The notes beneath the pieces were generated by a model. It was not told where the DNA came from. It saw only the letters and a list, made by a program, of their open reading frames with translations, and did not search any database. DNA of 58,348 nt from [Streptosporangium] indianense. GTDB lineage: Bacteria > Actinomycetota > Actinomycetes > Streptomycetales > Streptomycetaceae. Below are positions 32,348 to 41,159 of the stretch, one piece after another. The stretch spans positions 1-58,348 of the forward strand of contig NZ_JAKEIO010000038.1 of assembly GCF_021474405.1 (NCBI RefSeq). The letters are read 5' to 3'. Each line of letters opens with the position of its first letter. Position 1 is the first letter of the stretch. Position numbers and translations under genes: made by a program.

Positions 32348-33580
32348 ATGACAGAAGAGTCGTCCTTCGGAGCACGCCTCAAGGCGTTGCGGCTGCAGCG
32401 CGGACTGTCGCAGGCCGCACTGGCCGGCGATGAAATCTCGACGGGATACTTGTCACGCCTGGAGTCGGGTGCGCGGCAGCCCACGGACCGGGTGATCACC
32501 TACCTTGCCAAGCGATTGGAAGTGGATCGCTCGGCCTTCGACGCCCTTCCCGGCGGCAGCTCGCTCGCGCAGGGACTGGGCATCGCGACCTCCTCGGACA
32601 CCGACGAGGCCGTCGAGGACCTTATCGCCGTGCTCGCCACGGCCCAGGACGAGGATCCGCTGCTGCGCTGGCAGGCCCTGTGGCTGATCGCCCGGTACTG
32701 GCAGCGGCGCGGCGAGCGCACCGAGGAACAGGCGTGCCTCGAGGAGCTGGCCGAGGTGGCGGACGAACTCGAGCTGCCGGCACTGCAGTGCAGGTCCAGG
32801 ACCCAGCTCGCCCGGTGCCTGCGGTCGACGGGCCAGGTCGCCCGGGCGCTCGAACTCGCCGTGCAGGCATACCACGAGGCACAGGAGGCCGGGCTGTCCA
32901 CGTCCGACACCGGGACCGCGCTGCTGGCGCTCGTCTCGGTCGAGGCGGAGGCCGGCCGGCTGCCGGACGCCCGGGCGCACGCACAGGAACTGGTCGAACT
33001 CGTGGCGGGAAGGACCGACACGCTGCGTGTCGAGGCCCTGTGGTCCGCGGCCACGGTCAGCTCGCGCTATGGGGACGACGAGTCTGCCCACGCGTACCTG
33101 ACGCAGGCGATGCAGGCGCTGGACAGCCGCGTCGATCCCGTCCTGTGGGCGCGGCTGCGTCTCGCGGCGGCCTCCCTGTATCTGCAGTCCAGGCCCGCCC
33201 TCACCGAGCCGGCCCGCAAGTGCCTGACGGAGGCGGAGACAGCGCTGGCCCTCGTCGGTACGCCCGTTCAGCAGCAGGAGTTGCTGGTCCTCCAGGCGCA
33301 CCTCGCGTTCGAGGAAGGCCGGTACGAGGACGCCAGGGCGGCCCACGACCGGCTGGACCTCGACACACTCGTCCTGACCTACCGGGACCGGATCCGGCTG
33401 CAGACCCTCGACAGCCTCCTCATGATCGTGGAGGGGCACCAGGCCCAGGGGCTCGCCCAGCTCAAAGAGTTGGGCGAAGAGGCCCGTCGCACGTCGTACC
33501 TGGATCTGGCCGCCGAGATCTGGCGGGTGCTGGCCGAGACCCTGGAGAACACCGGCCGGTCGAAGTCCGCCGCCGGCTGA
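32348..33580 (+). CDS. HTH-TPR (RRNPP-like) transcriptional regulator 1
   Basis: 410 residues. Residues ~6-65 are an XRE-type helix-turn-helix (ARLKALRLQRGLSQAALAGD, YLSRLESGARQPT). The rest is entirely helical with TPR-like pairs (ALWLIARYWQRRGERTEEQA, ALELAVQAYHEAQEAGL, AHLAFEEGRYEDARAAHD). This is the architecture of Rgg/PlcR/NprR-type receptors, whose TPR groove binds a short peptide. It is divergent from the small exported-peptide gene and flanked by TTGCCA operators. A paralogue at 41140-42420 shares most of the HTH and the domain layout. Likely activator or repressor of the cluster; direction of control unknown. Confidence 0.82.
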   Translation: MTEESSFGARLKALRLQRGLSQAALAGDEISTGYLSRLESGARQPTDRVITYLAKRLEVDRSAFDALPGGSSLAQGLGIATSSDTDEAVEDLIAVLATAQDEDPLLRWQALWLIARYWQRRGERTEEQACLEELAEVADELELPALQCRSRTQLARCLRSTGQVARALELAVQAYHEAQEAGLSTSDTGTALLALVSVEAEAGRLPDARAHAQELVELVAGRTDTLRVEALWSAATVSSRYGDDESAHAYLTQAMQALDSRVDPVLWARLRLAAASLYLQSRPALTEPARKCLTEAETALALVGTPVQQQELLVLQAHLAFEEGRYEDARAAHDRLDLDTLVLTYRDRIRLQTLDSLLMIVEGHQAQGLAQLKELGEEARRTSYLDLAAEIWRVLAETLENTGRSKSAAG

Positions 33581-33750
33581 CCACGCGGCCGGCACCGGTG
33601 GCCGGCGGGGAGTGTCAGCTCATGACGGCCGCCGGTCCTCCCGGTCCGCCATGGCGGCGCTCGGGCAAGACGAGTGGCCCGGCGCCCGCTGGGCGGTGCG
33701 CCGGGCACTGCGAGCGGGACGTGAGAGAGCTGACGGTCCGCCCCCGGCAC

Positions 33751-34944
33751 TCAGCGCGGCACGATCCGCACCGGCAGGCTCTCCAGCCCGTTGACCACGA
33801 TCGAGCGCACGGGTACCGCGGGCCCCGTCTGCTCCACCCGCACGGCCATGTCGAGCAGTTCGCGGAACAGCACCCGCATCTCCGTCCGGGCCAGCAGCGA
33901 GCCGAGGCAGAAGTGCTCGCCCGCGCCGAGCGCGAGGTGCCGGTTGGGCCGGCGGGCGCAGTCGAAGCGGTCGGGGTCCGTGAAGACCCGCTCGTCGCGG
34001 TTGGCCGAGGGGATCCACAGCATGAGCCGGTCTCCCGCCTCGATCCGCTGCCCCTCAATCACCGTGGGCGCGGTGGCCACCCGCATGACGACGTTAGCGC
34101 TGGACGTCCAGCGAAGGATCTCCTCGACCGCCGTCGGCAGGAGTCCCGGGTCGGCCGCCAGGCGCTGCCACTCCTCGGGACGCTCCAGCAGCGCGAGCAT
34201 GCCGCCCGAGGTCGCGAGCCGGACGTTCTCGGTGCCGCCGACCAGCAGGTTGTCGCAGTTGAGGAGGATGTCGTCCTCGGGCAGGAGCTCACCGTCGACC
34301 GGGCTGTTCACCAGAGCGCTCACCAGGTCGTCGGCGGGCTCCTCCATCCGTTGGTACATGAGCTCGACGAAGTGCTGCATGATCTCCTGGTGGGCCGCGC
34401 TCTGCGCGACGGGGTCGGCGGTCCCGAACGCCACGCTCGCCAGCTGGAACAGCTTCTCGCGGTCCTCCTCGGGGACCCCCATGAGGTGGCAGATCACGTA
34501 GAGGGGCAGCCGGGCCGCGACATCGGTGACGAAGTCGCAGCCGCCCTCCTCGACGGCTCTCGCGATCACCGAACGGACCACCCCGCGCATCGAGCCTTCC
34601 AGGGAGCGCACCGACCGGGTGGTGAACCAGTCGGCGACCACGGCGCGCAGCTGCCGGTGGCGAGGCGGGTCCGTCAGTGCGAGCGTCCGGCCGCCGCCGG
34701 GGTCCTTTCCGTGGCTCTCGGGCCGCAGCACGATGCCCTGTTCGGAACTGAATGTCCCGGGGTCCCGGCAGACGGCCCGTACGTCCTCGTAGCGGGTGAG
34801 TGACCAGAAGCCGGGCAGGGCGCCGGGGTTGTGCCAGTACACCGGCCGATGGTCCCGCATCCAGCGCCAGAGGGCGTGCGGGTCTCCGGTGGCGTGCAGT
34901 TCGGGGTCGATCAGCACTTCAGGAGTGGGGACTGCCAAGGTCAT
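33751..34944 (-). CDS. Cytochrome P450
   Basis: 397 residues. I-helix oxygen groove LLVGGTEN, ExxR motif in EEILRWTS, and haem loop LGAGEHFCLGSLLAR with the Cys ligand near residue 346. The P450 overlaps the NRPS gene by 26 bp, so both proteins are made from one message. P450s paired with an A-PCP unit often hydroxylate the carrier-bound amino acid, so this one may oxidise the residue loaded by its neighbour. No ferredoxin is encoded nearby. Confidence 0.88.
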   Translation of the reverse strand: MTLAVPTPEVLIDPELHATGDPHALWRWMRDHRPVYWHNPGALPGFWSLTRYEDVRAVCRDPGTFSSEQGIVLRPESHGKDPGGGRTLALTDPPRHRQLRAVVADWFTTRSVRSLEGSMRGVVRSVIARAVEEGGCDFVTDVAARLPLYVICHLMGVPEEDREKLFQLASVAFGTADPVAQSAAHQEIMQHFVELMYQRMEEPADDLVSALVNSPVDGELLPEDDILLNCDNLLVGGTENVRLATSGGMLALLERPEEWQRLAADPGLLPTAVEEILRWTSSANVVMRVATAPTVIEGQRIEAGDRLMLWIPSANRDERVFTDPDRFDCARRPNRHLALGAGEHFCLGSLLARTEMRVLFRELLDMAVRVEQTGPAVPVRSIVVNGLESLPVRIVPR

Positions 34945-37900
34945 CGTGGTCTCCTCGGTTCGCGGTGCGCAGACGGTCGGCGAAGCGCTTGAGCAGTTCG
35001 TGCGCGGTCCGGTCGCCGAGCGCGTCCGGCCGGAACGAGAGCACGAGGCGGGCTCCGCCGTCGGGAAGGGGCCAGACCTCCATGTGCGCCTCCAGGGGCA
35101 GGTCCAGGTAGGGCGGGCGCACGAAACGGGTGTGCAGGCCGTCGAGCCGGAGGTCGGCCGGGGCGTTGTCCTGGAGGACGAAGAGCGTCTGGAAGAGGGG
35201 CGGCCGGGCGCTCCTGTGCGGCCGGACGATCTCCAGAACCTCGGGCAGCGACAGGTCCTGGGCGGAGAAGGCCCGCTCGACGGACCGGCGGACAGCCGGA
35301 AGGGAGTCGTCGTCGGTGAAAACGGAGCCGTTCAGTCTCACGCACACGGTCTCCACGTGGCAGCCGATGGCCCGGTCGAGACCGTCGTCCGCGCGTTGGG
35401 CCACTGGGACGCCCACCGCGAAGTCCCGCTGCCCGGTGATGCCAGCGAGCGTCTGCGCGTAGGCGGCGAGCAGCACCACGAAACGGGTGACGCCGGCGTC
35501 GGCGGCCCGGGCGTCGATCGCGGCCGACTCGGCGGGGCTGAGCAGGACTTCGGCGATCCGCGGCGTACGGGGCCCGCCGGCTTCCCCGGGGGCGGGCCAG
35601 TGCAGCTCCGGGGTGTGCGCCAACTCCTCTGCCACGAAGGTGCGTTGGGCCGCCAGATCGGCCCGCTTGCGTCGCTCGGTTCGGCGGTGCCAGGCCTCGG
35701 CGAGGGAAGGGGGAGGCGGGGCGGTGTGCTCGCCGCTCTGCGCCACCGCGTTGTAGGCGGCTGCCAGTTCCCGTGCGAGGACCGACTCCGACCAGCCGTC
35801 GAACGCGATGTGGTGCACCACGCATCCGAAGACCACCGTGTCTGCGGCATCCGCGGGGTCCGCGTCGACGGGCACGACGGCGGCACGCCAGATCTCCCCC
35901 TCGGTGATCTCCAGCAGGTCGGACAGCTCGGTCCGCAGCGTCTCGACCGCCTCCTCGGCCGAGGGCCGCGCGGGCAGCGTCTCCAGCTCCGGCGCCTCGA
36001 TGTCCGTAACCAGGGCAGTGGGCCGGGGGCCGATGACATAGGCGCTGCGCAGCGGCTCATGACGGCGGTGCACCCGCGCGACCGCCGCGGCCAGCGCGGC
36101 ACGGTCCAGCGGTCCGGTGAGCGTCCAGAACACCATGCAGTACGCGGTTCGGTCGGTGGGATCGAGCAGGTTCCGGGTGAGATGAACCGTCTGCATGGGC
36201 GTCAGGGGCACCTCCGGGAAGCCGTCCACGCTCGCGGCCTGCGGGGGCTTGCCGTGGATCGCCGAAGCGGAGAGCGACGTGCCGGACAGCGATGTGCAGG
36301 GCTGGGCGGGAGCGGCGTCCGTCCCCCGGCGTTCCCCGGCAAGCCATGCGGCCACTCCGGCCACGGTCGGGTCCCGGAAGAAGCGCGACAGCGGAAGCGG
36401 GAATCCCAGCCGGGCCGCAAGCCGGGCACATACTCGTCCGGCGGCGAGAGAGGTCCCGCCGAGTTCGGCGAACGGCACGTCCGGCGGTACGTCGTCGGTG
36501 TCCAGGACCGCGGCGAACGCCTCACGGACCAGCCGGACCGTCTCGTCCCCGTCGTCTTCTCCCGGCCGGCACCGGGACCGGGCCGCAGGCTGGGCGTCAC
36601 CGGGGCGGGGAGCACCGGCCAGCAGGCGGCGCTCGTCGAGCTTGCCCGTCGGCGTGAGCGGAAACGCGTCGACGCTGATCACCAGCTCCGGCCGCTGGTA
36701 GGGCACGAGGGCGGAGCGCAGCACGGCCGACGCCCCCGCCAGGGGATCCCCCGGGGTGGCCGGCACGCAGAACGCCAGCAGGCCCTGAGCCGCACCCGTG
36801 GCGTCACGGCGTGCCACCACCCGGCAGGCCCGGACGGAGGGCAGCAGATCCTCTATCTGCCGCTCGATCTCGGCGGGCTCCACGCGGTGCCCCCTGACCT
36901 TCAGCTGACGGTCGGCCCGGCCGCGGTAGTGCAGCACACCCCGCTCGTCCCAGTACCCCAGGTCACCGGTGCGGTAGACCCGTTCGGTCCTTCCGCCGAG
37001 GGTCAGGGAGGGGAAGGCGGTCCCGCTCGGCTCGCCCTGTTCCAGGTACCCCAGGGCCAGGCCCTCGCCGGTGACGCAGATTTCGCCGGTCTCGCCCACG
37101 GCGCAGGGCCGTTCCCCCTGGAGGACGTGAATGCCGGTCCCAGGGACCGGCCGGCCGACCGGAACGCCGTCGGGCAGTTCGCAGTCGGCCGGTGCGAGGT
37201 CATGGGTGGCGACGAAGACGGTGCTCTCCACGGGGCCGTACCCGTTGACCAGTCGTACGCCCGGGTGCCGGCGCAGAAAGGTGCGCACATGGGAGGCGGA
37301 CAGCCGCTCCCCGCCGGTGATCACGGTCCGCAGACCGCCGAAGGCCCCCGGGTCCTCGTCGACGATCATGTTGAAGAGACTGCTGGTGAGCCACACCGTC
37401 TGCACCCCGTGCCGGGAGATGCCGTCTCGCAGGGAGTGGGCCGACAGGTACGGCTCGTCGACGATCACAGAGGTGCCGCCGTTGAGCAGTGCCGCCCACA
37501 GCTCCAGGGAGAAGGCATCCCAGGGCAGCGCGGCGGCCAGCGGCATCACCGTGTCGGGGCCGAACGGGAGAAAGCCCTCCGGGCAGAAGAGCCGCGTGGT
37601 GGCGCGGTGCGGCGACAGCACGCCCTTTGGCCGGCCGGTGGTACCGGAGGTGAAGAACACGCAGGCCGGGTCGGTGCCGGTGACGGTCGCGGCCCGGAAA
37701 CCGTCCGGGGCCCTCTCGTCCCCCTGTGGGGGGAGCCAGGCGGCGAGAGAGGTCCGCCCGGCCGCGTCCGGGTCCGTCACCAGCACGCGCGCCCCGAGCT
37801 GGCCGGCCACCTCCTCCAGCCGCCGGTCCGGCCAGGCGGGGTCGCAGAGCGCGTACGCCGCGCCGAGCTTCAGCACGGCCAGGATCGAGGTGACGAGTTC

Positions 37901-38131
37901 GATGCCTCGCGGCATCAGGATCGGCACCAGGTGCCCCCGCGCGACCCCGGCCTCGGCCAGCCGGGCTGCCCACGCATCGGCCGCCGCGTCCAGCTGCTGG
38001 TAGGTCCTGGTGCGGTCGCCCTGGACGAGGGCGACCGCCGTGGGGCGCAGCCGTGCGATGCCGGCCACCACCTCATGGATGCCCGCGGCCGGCCGGCGCG
38101 ACGGACGCGCCGGGGCCTCGTCTGGTTCCAT
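34919..38131 (-). CDS. Non-ribosomal peptide synthetase, A-PCP-C
   Basis: 1,070 residues. Adenylation domain (~1-500) with FFTSGTTGRPKG, NGYGPVEST, YRTGDLG and the catalytic Lys in TPTGKLDE. Carrier domain with the phosphopantetheine Ser in ELGGTSLAAG (~560). Condensation domain (~620-1,060) with HHIAFDG intact. Hand-aligned pocket residues read about D-A-L-S-I-G-G-V-F-K, closest to valine-type codes, but this is tentative. With no condensation domain before the A domain it is an initiating module that passes its residue to an aminoacyl acceptor. ATG at 38131 is preferred: an ATG at 38179 would lie inside the promoter. Confidence 0.85.
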   Translation of the reverse strand: MEPDEAPARPSRRPAAGIHEVVAGIARLRPTAVALVQGDRTRTYQQLDAAADAWAARLAEAGVARGHLVPILMPRGIELVTSILAVLKLGAAYALCDPAWPDRRLEEVAGQLGARVLVTDPDAAGRTSLAAWLPPQGDERAPDGFRAATVTGTDPACVFFTSGTTGRPKGVLSPHRATTRLFCPEGFLPFGPDTVMPLAAALPWDAFSLELWAALLNGGTSVIVDEPYLSAHSLRDGISRHGVQTVWLTSSLFNMIVDEDPGAFGGLRTVITGGERLSASHVRTFLRRHPGVRLVNGYGPVESTVFVATHDLAPADCELPDGVPVGRPVPGTGIHVLQGERPCAVGETGEICVTGEGLALGYLEQGEPSGTAFPSLTLGGRTERVYRTGDLGYWDERGVLHYRGRADRQLKVRGHRVEPAEIERQIEDLLPSVRACRVVARRDATGAAQGLLAFCVPATPGDPLAGASAVLRSALVPYQRPELVISVDAFPLTPTGKLDERRLLAGAPRPGDAQPAARSRCRPGEDDGDETVRLVREAFAAVLDTDDVPPDVPFAELGGTSLAAGRVCARLAARLGFPLPLSRFFRDPTVAGVAAWLAGERRGTDAAPAQPCTSLSGTSLSASAIHGKPPQAASVDGFPEVPLTPMQTVHLTRNLLDPTDRTAYCMVFWTLTGPLDRAALAAAVARVHRRHEPLRSAYVIGPRPTALVTDIEAPELETLPARPSAEEAVETLRTELSDLLEITEGEIWRAAVVPVDADPADAADTVVFGCVVHHIAFDGWSESVLARELAAAYNAVAQSGEHTAPPPPSLAEAWHRRTERRKRADLAAQRTFVAEELAHTPELHWPAPGEAGGPRTPRIAEVLLSPAESAAIDARAADAGVTRFVVLLAAYAQTLAGITGQRDFAVGVPVAQRADDGLDRAIGCHVETVCVRLNGSVFTDDDSLPAVRRSVERAFSAQDLSLPEVLEIVRPHRSARPPLFQTLFVLQDNAPADLRLDGLHTRFVRPPYLDLPLEAHMEVWPLPDGGARLVLSFRPDALGDRTAHELLKRFADRLRTANRGDHDDLGSPHS

Positions 38132-38177
38132 CTGCACGGACAGTCCCTTCTGCGGAGGGTGTTCTGGCTTGGCAAAC

Positions 38178-38207
38178 ACCTTGCCTCAAAGATGCCATGG
38201 GTGGCAA
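38178..38207 (-). promoter_or_regulatory. Promoter of the NRPS-P450 operon with TTGCCA sites
   Basis: Minus strand: -35 TTGCCA (38207-38202), 18 bp, -10 CAAGGT (38183-38178). The same DNA carries TTGGCAA-acacc-TTGCC (38169-38185) and TGCCA-tggg-TGGCA (38193-38206) inverted repeats. Read on the plus strand, TTGCCT (38181-38186), 18 bp, CAACAT (38205-38210) could serve the divergent exporter gene. Confidence 0.55.
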
Positions 38208-38320
38208 CATTGTTTGACCGCATGGATCGCGTGGACCGCGTGGGAGGTGCGGAACCCCAGCCACCGGCTGCGGAACCCCCGGCCGGCGGCCGGGGGACGA
38301 CGGGCGAAGGAGAAGAGACT

Positions 38321-39523
38321 TTGACCAGCGTGGCCATACCCGCCGCCCCCGGCCTCGGCGTCCGGCGCGGCGTCGTGGTGGTCCTGGCGGTCGCCGGGAG
38401 CATCACCGTCTCCAACATCTACTTTCCGCAGCCCCTGCTGGAAGCCGTGGCGCGCGGGATGAGCGTCTCCGAGCCGACCGCCGGTCTCATCGCCACGGCG
38501 GGGCAGGTCGGTTACGCCCTGGGCATCTCCCTGCTGGTGCCGTTGGCCGACGGCCGCAACCTGCGCCGCCTCACCACGGTGCTCCTGGCGCTGACCGCCG
38601 GCGCGCTGCTGGCCGGGGCCCTGGCCCCCAACCTCGTGGTGCTGACCATCGCCACCGCGGCGGCCTCCACGACCACCGTGCTGCCCCAGATCATCCTGCC
38701 CGCCGCCGCCTCCATGGCGGGCCCGGCCGGGCGGGGCCGCGTGGTCGCCTCCGTCGGCATCGGCCTGACCCTCGGCTCGACCTTGTCCCGGACTCTGTCC
38801 GGCGCTGTCGCGGACCTCAGCGGCAGCTGGCGCGGCGCCTACGCCCTGGCCGCGGCGCTGACCGCGGCGCTGATCCTCGTGCTGCCACGGCACATGCCCG
38901 CGGCGGACGGCCGGGCCACGATCGGCTATCGCGAGCTCATCGCGTCGATGCCCCGGCTGCTGCGGACCCACCGCGAGCTACGGCTGTCGGCCATCCTGGG
39001 CGCCACGACCTACGCGGTCTTCGCGGCCTTCTGGGCCACCCTCCCCTTCCACCTCGCGCACCCGCCGTTCGACAAGGGGGCCGGCTGGGCCGGTCTGTTC
39101 GGCCTGCTGAGCCTGCCCGCGGCGATCCTGTCCTATTCGGCCGGCAAGCTCAGCGATGCCTTCGGCGCGACTCGCGTCAACGTCCTGGCCGTGGCCTGTC
39201 TGGGCCTCGCCCTCGCCCTCTTCGCGACCCTGGGCACGACCTCCCTTGTCGCGCTCATACTGGGCACCAACCTTCTTGTTTACGGCACGAGTTGTGCCCA
39301 GATCGCCAACCAGGCGAGGATCTTCCGGCTCGACGAGACGGTGCGTGCCCGGCTCAACACTCTCTACATGCTCTTCGCCTTCAGCGGCGGAGCCGCCGGC
39401 TCACTGGCCGGCGTCCGGCTGTACAACGCGGGCGGCTGGACCTGGACCGTCCTGGGCTGCGCCGCCTTCCTCGCGGTGGCCGGCACCCGCCTCGCGGTCC
39501 ACTCCGCGGCCGCCAGGCACTGA
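38321..39523 (+). CDS. MFS transporter
   Basis: 400 residues, about 12 membrane helices, of the sugar-efflux/arabinose-polymer MFS group: NIYFPQPLLEAVARGM near the start, the motif PLADGRNLRRL between helices 2 and 3, FAAFWATLPFHLAHPPFDKG mid-protein. It is probably an exporter of the cluster product or a self-resistance pump. TTG at 38321 is used since GGAG lies ~8 bp upstream and the protein begins normally from there. It is divergent from the NRPS-P450 operon and shares its TTGCCA-rich promoter region. Confidence 0.82.
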   Translation: MTSVAIPAAPGLGVRRGVVVVLAVAGSITVSNIYFPQPLLEAVARGMSVSEPTAGLIATAGQVGYALGISLLVPLADGRNLRRLTTVLLALTAGALLAGALAPNLVVLTIATAAASTTTVLPQIILPAAASMAGPAGRGRVVASVGIGLTLGSTLSRTLSGAVADLSGSWRGAYALAAALTAALILVLPRHMPAADGRATIGYRELIASMPRLLRTHRELRLSAILGATTYAVFAAFWATLPFHLAHPPFDKGAGWAGLFGLLSLPAAILSYSAGKLSDAFGATRVNVLAVACLGLALALFATLGTTSLVALILGTNLLVYGTSCAQIANQARIFRLDETVRARLNTLYMLFAFSGGAAGSLAGVRLYNAGGWTWTVLGCAAFLAVAGTRLAVHSAAARH

Positions 39524-39575
39524 GTGCGTGTTTCTATCCCCGGTTCTGAGTAGCTTTGAGCCCTACGCTGGCCTG

Positions 39576-39907
39576 GTGTCCGAGGACGCCGGTCGGGCCG
39601 GGGAAAGGATCTGCCGGGGCTGCGGGGAACGGCTGAGGCCGGGCGCACGGCCCGGGGCGGAATTCTGTTCGTCGGTGTGTCGGTCCAGGCAGTGGCGTCG
39701 GGAACGGCGGTTGCGTCAGCGCCTGGCGGCCGTTCGGGACGGCATGGGCGAGGTGGAGTGCCCGGAGTGCGGGGCCCGTGGGTGGCCGGCGTCGACCGCC
39801 GCTCGGATGCAGTGTTCTGCTCGCCTCTGTGCAAAATAAGGGCATGGAGGCGCCGGCGGGACCGTTCGGCGAACGGTCACAGTGATGGCTGGCCAAACGC
39901 ATCCTGA
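39576..39907 (+). pseudogene. Double zinc-ribbon protein, frameshifted
   Basis: Starts at GTG 39576 (VSEDAGRAGERI). A first zinc finger CRGCGERLRP...FCSSVCRSRQW is followed by a basic helix and then CPECGAR. A shift near 39778 is needed to continue into WVAGVDRRSDAVFCSPLCKI and RAWRRRRDR, a clear second copy of the same CxxC-CxxxC finger. Either the gene is broken or there is an indel error. Small DNA- or RNA-binding protein, role unknown. Confidence 0.5.
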
Positions 39908-39954
39908 ACCCAACTCCAGTCAACAAACGGTCACCGGTGGCCGTTGCCTGACGA

Positions 39955-40003
39955 ACGACGGCGGCCCCGGGGCAGCAAGCCATGACAGTCCCGGGGCCGT
40001 CGT
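39955..40003. terminator. Hairpin after the zinc-ribbon gene
   Basis: ACGACG-gc-GGCCCCGGG pairs with CCCGGGGCCGTCGT across a ~16-bp loop with a two-base bulge. It lies between the zinc-ribbon gene and the convergent response regulator and could end transcription from either side. No T-tract, as is usual in Streptomyces. Confidence 0.45.
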
Positions 40004-40192
40004 CACCGGCCGGTTCTTCCGGTGAGGGCTATGGCCCGGCCAGAGCGGACTCCAGTCCGCCGACACGCGAGGCGTCGTGCCGCCTGCTCAACGCATACAG
40101 CCAGGCCGGGACACGCAGAGCGTCAACACGGCTGATGCGGTCGCACCCGTTGGCGCGACCGCATCAACTCTGAAGGACCACAAACGCTCAAA

Positions 40193-40576
40193 TCAGCGGG
40201 GGTTCCCGCTGGACCTGGCCAGCACCGCCTCGACTCGGCTGGAGAGCTCCCGCGGGCTGAAGGGCTTGATGACGTAGTCGTCCGCGCCGGCCGCGAACCC
40301 GTCCTCGATGTCGCCCTCCTGGGAGCGGGCGGTGATCAAGATGATCGGCAGCGACGCAGTTTCAGGCGCGGCACGCAGCTGACGGCACAAATCCAGGCCG
40401 GAGATCCCCGGCATGCGGATGTCCAGCAAAGCGATGTCGACCTTCAGCTCCCGCACAGCCTGAAGCGCCTGCAGGCCGTCCTCCACAGCCGTCACCTCAT
40501 GGCCGCTCTGCGTAAGCTTGAAAGCCACAAGTTCCCTGATGTCGGCGTCATCGTCTGCGACCAGGACACACGCCAT
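40193..40576 (-). CDS. Stand-alone response regulator receiver protein
   Basis: 127 residues, a CheY-like receiver domain only: acidic pocket DDD (8-10), phosphoacceptor Asp52 (ALLDIRMPG), Thr82 (IITA-type strand ILITARS) and Lys104 (YVIKPFS). No output domain. ATG at 40574-40576 follows GGGAGG at 4 bp. There is no histidine kinase in the window, so its partner is elsewhere. It lies inside the biosynthetic island but shows no TTGCCA site. Confidence 0.85.
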   Translation of the reverse strand: MACVLVADDDADIRELVAFKLTQSGHEVTAVEDGLQALQAVRELKVDIALLDIRMPGISGLDLCRQLRAAPETASLPIILITARSQEGDIEDGFAAGADDYVIKPFSPRELSSRVEAVLARSSGNPR

Positions 40577-40713
40577 CAGTCCTCCCAAGAGCCTTGGAGG
40601 CACCTCACCGGCGCCCGTCCGAACCGACCGGCCTCGCCTCCTTGATCCATATTTGCACCATACTGTCCACCCGCAGGATGAAGTGCTGCTCAACAGCGGT
40701 GTCGGCGCGTCAC

Positions 40714-40971
40714 TCAAGGCGCCCGCACACTTACCCGCTGGCCTCCGGCAGGCCGTCCCTCGAGCACTTCCAGGACCTCCACCTTGCTGGCCGGGACGAT
40801 GTGAGCAGCAGGGATGTAGTGGTTCGTCGTCCACCAAGAGTCCGTATCGATCTCATGGCCCGCCCGACCCCGCTGCACCATCTCGATCACCTCGCCCGGC
40901 CGGAAGACTCTCAGTGTTCGCTCCAGCGAGTTGGCCTCATGCTCTTCGCGAATGCGGACCCGGGCACGCAC
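40714..40971 (-). CDS. Small conserved-looking hypothetical protein
   Basis: 85 codons from a GTG: VRARVRIREEHEANSLERTL, VFRPGEVIEMVQRGRAGHEI, WWTTNHYIPAAHIVPASKV. The content is ordered and codon bias is good, so it is probably real. The frame is open for ~15 more codons upstream (PGDVAAQSWFVR), which also look coding, so the 5' end may have been lost or start further up at a non-standard codon. No family recognised. Confidence 0.45.
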   Translation of the reverse strand: MRARVRIREEHEANSLERTLRVFRPGEVIEMVQRGRAGHEIDTDSWWTTNHYIPAAHIVPASKVEVLEVLEGRPAGGQRVSVRAP

Positions 40972-41117
40972 GAACCAGCTCTGCGCGGCGACATCTCCAG
41001 GTGATTTGTGATCAGTTATTCCTGAGATCTATACGGGTCGGCCGACTTCGCGCAGCTCGCCACTCCCACCAGCAACCAGTTCAGAAGCACGCACTGAGAC
41101 GGGGGACGGGAGCCGGA

Positions 41118-41159
41118 ACGGCCGTGCCGCCCGGTGGGTTTACCGGGCGGCACGGCCGT
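41118..41159. terminator. Strong hairpin at the 3' end of HTH-TPR regulator 2
   Basis: 18-bp perfect inverted repeat ACGGCCGTGCCGCCCGGT ... ACCGGGCGGCACGGCCGT with a 6-base loop. One arm lies within the last codons of the regulator and the other just past its stop, so the mRNA folds at the stop codon. This is a probable intrinsic terminator. Confidence 0.7.

Noticed and set aside
38132..38179. Upstream ATG at 38179 as the NRPS start
   Set aside because: It would lie within the -10 of the deduced promoter, and the added residues are not conserved in NRPS starts.
34796..38320. Very long plus-strand open frame antisense to the NRPS and P450, running into the MFS gene
   Set aside because: Its residues are the G/R/P-rich shadow of GC-biased codons on the other strand and match no family. 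Only the last 400 codons (from TTG 38321) are a real MFS protein.
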